From positions 124,001 through 188,000 of the forward strand of contig JAKZAN010000025.1 of assembly GCA_023053545.1 (NCBI GenBank): a stretch of DNA of 64,000 nt, read 5' to 3'. The notes under the pieces are model-generated. The model was not told where the DNA came from. It searched no databases and saw only the letters and a list, made by a program, of their open reading frames with translations. Below, in pieces: positions 62,983-64,000 of the stretch; positions within the stretch are counted from its first letter, which is position 1, and every line of letters begins with the position of its first letter. The translations under genes and the position numbers were made by a program. This DNA is from Lepidurus packardi (taxonomy: Eukaryota > Arthropoda > Branchiopoda > Notostraca > Triopsidae).

Positions 62983-64000
62983 ATGAGTAAATCAAGGGCG
63001 CAGTTTTTTAAAAATTGTCTACGCGATCTTGAACGTAGAGCAAATTTGCCTGCGTCGGCCTACGATAGTTCTTCAAGAGCGCCCATACTGATTAGTAACG
63101 AACATTTCGAGAAGTTTAGGCAGGCGTGTTTTTCAAAGAAAACAGAGTTCGATGCTTACCCTCTCCCGAAGCGTATGGCAATATGACAATCTCAGAGTTT
63201 TAATATTGACCAAATTGACACAACTGCTTCCAGTACTTTGCCCGAGCGTTTGAGCGAATGTTTAGCTTTGTGCAGCAATGGAGATGGGAATTGTTTCTAC
63301 AATTCCGCTTCTTTGTCTTTGTTCGGCAACCAAAGGCATGCCGTTGAGTTGCGCTGCCGAGTTGTGGTCGAATTAGCAACCAATTATGAGTTGTACTCCA
63401 GGGAGTCGGCAGGATACCTCTCGATGAAACAAATTGGAACCCTAGTCGAGTACTCAGGATTCACTTTCAACCGTGTTAAATTCACGGGCGTTGACTCAGT
63501 GTGCCCTACAGGTATTCCACCGGCGGAAGACTGTTTTAAGTACTATTCCATGGAACACGCCAGGGATCGGGAATATTCGAGCATTATTGCATTCCCAGCT
63601 TTGGCTAATGTTTGTAAGATAGCCGTGGAGTCAGTTTATCCGAAAGCGGATGGAATCAGAGCATCTCACCAAGCGAATTTCTTAAACGAGACGTTTTCAC
63701 CAAGCGGTGCCGTTTCCTCTGAAACTATTCGAATTTTGTGGACTGGGCTTTTGGCAAACTTCACGAAGAAGGAAAATGGACGTTTAGTCCCTCCAACATC
63801 CTGGAATCCCAATCATTTTGTGCCTGTGATTGAGCGTGCTAGTCAGTCACCCCTCTTTTTGTCAGAGAACTGCACTCTTCCGGTTCTTGATGTGGTAGAA
63901 ACTGCGTCAGTTATTCCCAGTCATCCAATTGAAACTGCAAATGTGATAACACCTGTTGCAGTTTCTTTTTGCAGCTCTATGCAAAATAGTAGTAGCGCTG
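62983..64000 (+). pseudogene. Vertnin-like OTU-fold protein, copy 4 (nonsense codon, 3' end outside window)
   Basis: Colinear with copies 1-3 but Trp68 (TGG) is TGA at 63184-63186, ending the product at 67 aa before the catalytic D101/C104. A second change turns Asp163 into Asn (GAC to AAC near 63470). The rest of the reading frame shown is otherwise intact, so the inactivation is recent. It faces copy 3 across the palindrome. A TGA readthrough or a sequencing error cannot be excluded. Confidence 0.8.

Larger units (their letters stand above)
45667..64000. mobile_element. OTU element copies 3 and 4 in head-to-head inverted arrangement (runs out of window)
   Basis: It starts with the 72-bp TIR (45667-45738, TA at 45665-45666) and includes OTU copy 3 on the minus strand and the 501-bp inverted-repeat element. 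Instead of the normal right TIR it then enters an inverted copy of the same promoter and OTU gene (copy 4, plus strand). Everything left of 48245 mirrors everything right of 62536. Retrotransposon A2 (with nested B) lies in the left arm of the 501-bp element. If the mirror continues, the element should end in a second left-type TIR at about 65.1 kb, beyond the window. Confidence 0.6.

Overview
This is eukaryotic, almost certainly metazoan, repeat-rich DNA. It has no bacterial-style gene organisation. It carries Ty3/gypsy retrotransposons, terminal-inverted-repeat DNA elements and long satellite arrays. Two promoter types (the OTU gene and the nested retrotransposon LTR) show a TATA box about 33-35 bp upstream of a TCAGTC initiator. 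That form is best known from arthropods, so an arthropod or other invertebrate is my best guess; the species cannot be told from the sequence.

The window is a partly tandem, partly inverted amplification of one compound unit. Units start at about 1 (5' end cut off), 16040 and 45667. In order, a unit holds: (a) a DNA element with TA-flanked, CAGT-starting 72-bp terminal inverted repeats, carrying a 386-aa vertnin-like OTU-fold protein on the minus strand, with a 501-bp inverted-repeat element inserted in its right end; (b) an AT-rich spacer with a 33-bp palindrome; (c) a 202/207-bp tandem array (12 copies in unit 1, 4 in unit 2); (d) three consecutive hairpins; (e) a 284-aa coiled-coil protein gene and a 57-aa ORF that starts 2 nt after its stop codon; (f) a satellite of 92-bp and 136-bp monomers (6.4 kb in unit 1, about 12.9 kb in unit 2); (g) an AT-rich spacer. 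Units 1 and 2 differ by only about ten substitutions and small indels outside the arrays.

The third OTU copy (46638-47798, minus) faces a fourth (62983 to the window end, plus). Together they form a large palindrome whose centre is the 501-bp inverted-repeat element. Copy 4 has a nonsense codon and a second missense change.

Three retrotransposons have landed in this structure. Family A occurs twice on the minus strand, each with an ATAT target duplication and a tRNA-Gly-type primer site. A1 (25518-33790) sits in the satellite; it has identical LTRs and an intact pol, but its gag is broken by a deletion. A2 (48327-62113) sits in the 501-bp element at the palindrome centre; its gag is intact, but its pol is split by family B. 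Family B (52572-57746, plus) is a complete gag-pol element with a CTAC target duplication, a tRNA-Ser-type primer site overlapping the gag start codon, and a textbook -1 frameshift signal (GGGAAAC plus a predicted pseudoknot). A 3' envelope-like remnant remains in both A copies.

The most interesting points are the OTU gene as cargo of a Tc1/mariner-like element, the satellite that appears to have grown from the 3' end of the 57-aa ORF, the palindrome centred on an inverted-repeat element, the perfect hairpins upstream of the coiled-coil gene, and the frameshift signals of both retrotransposon families. The near-identity of the units also makes assembly or haplotype artefacts a real alternative.
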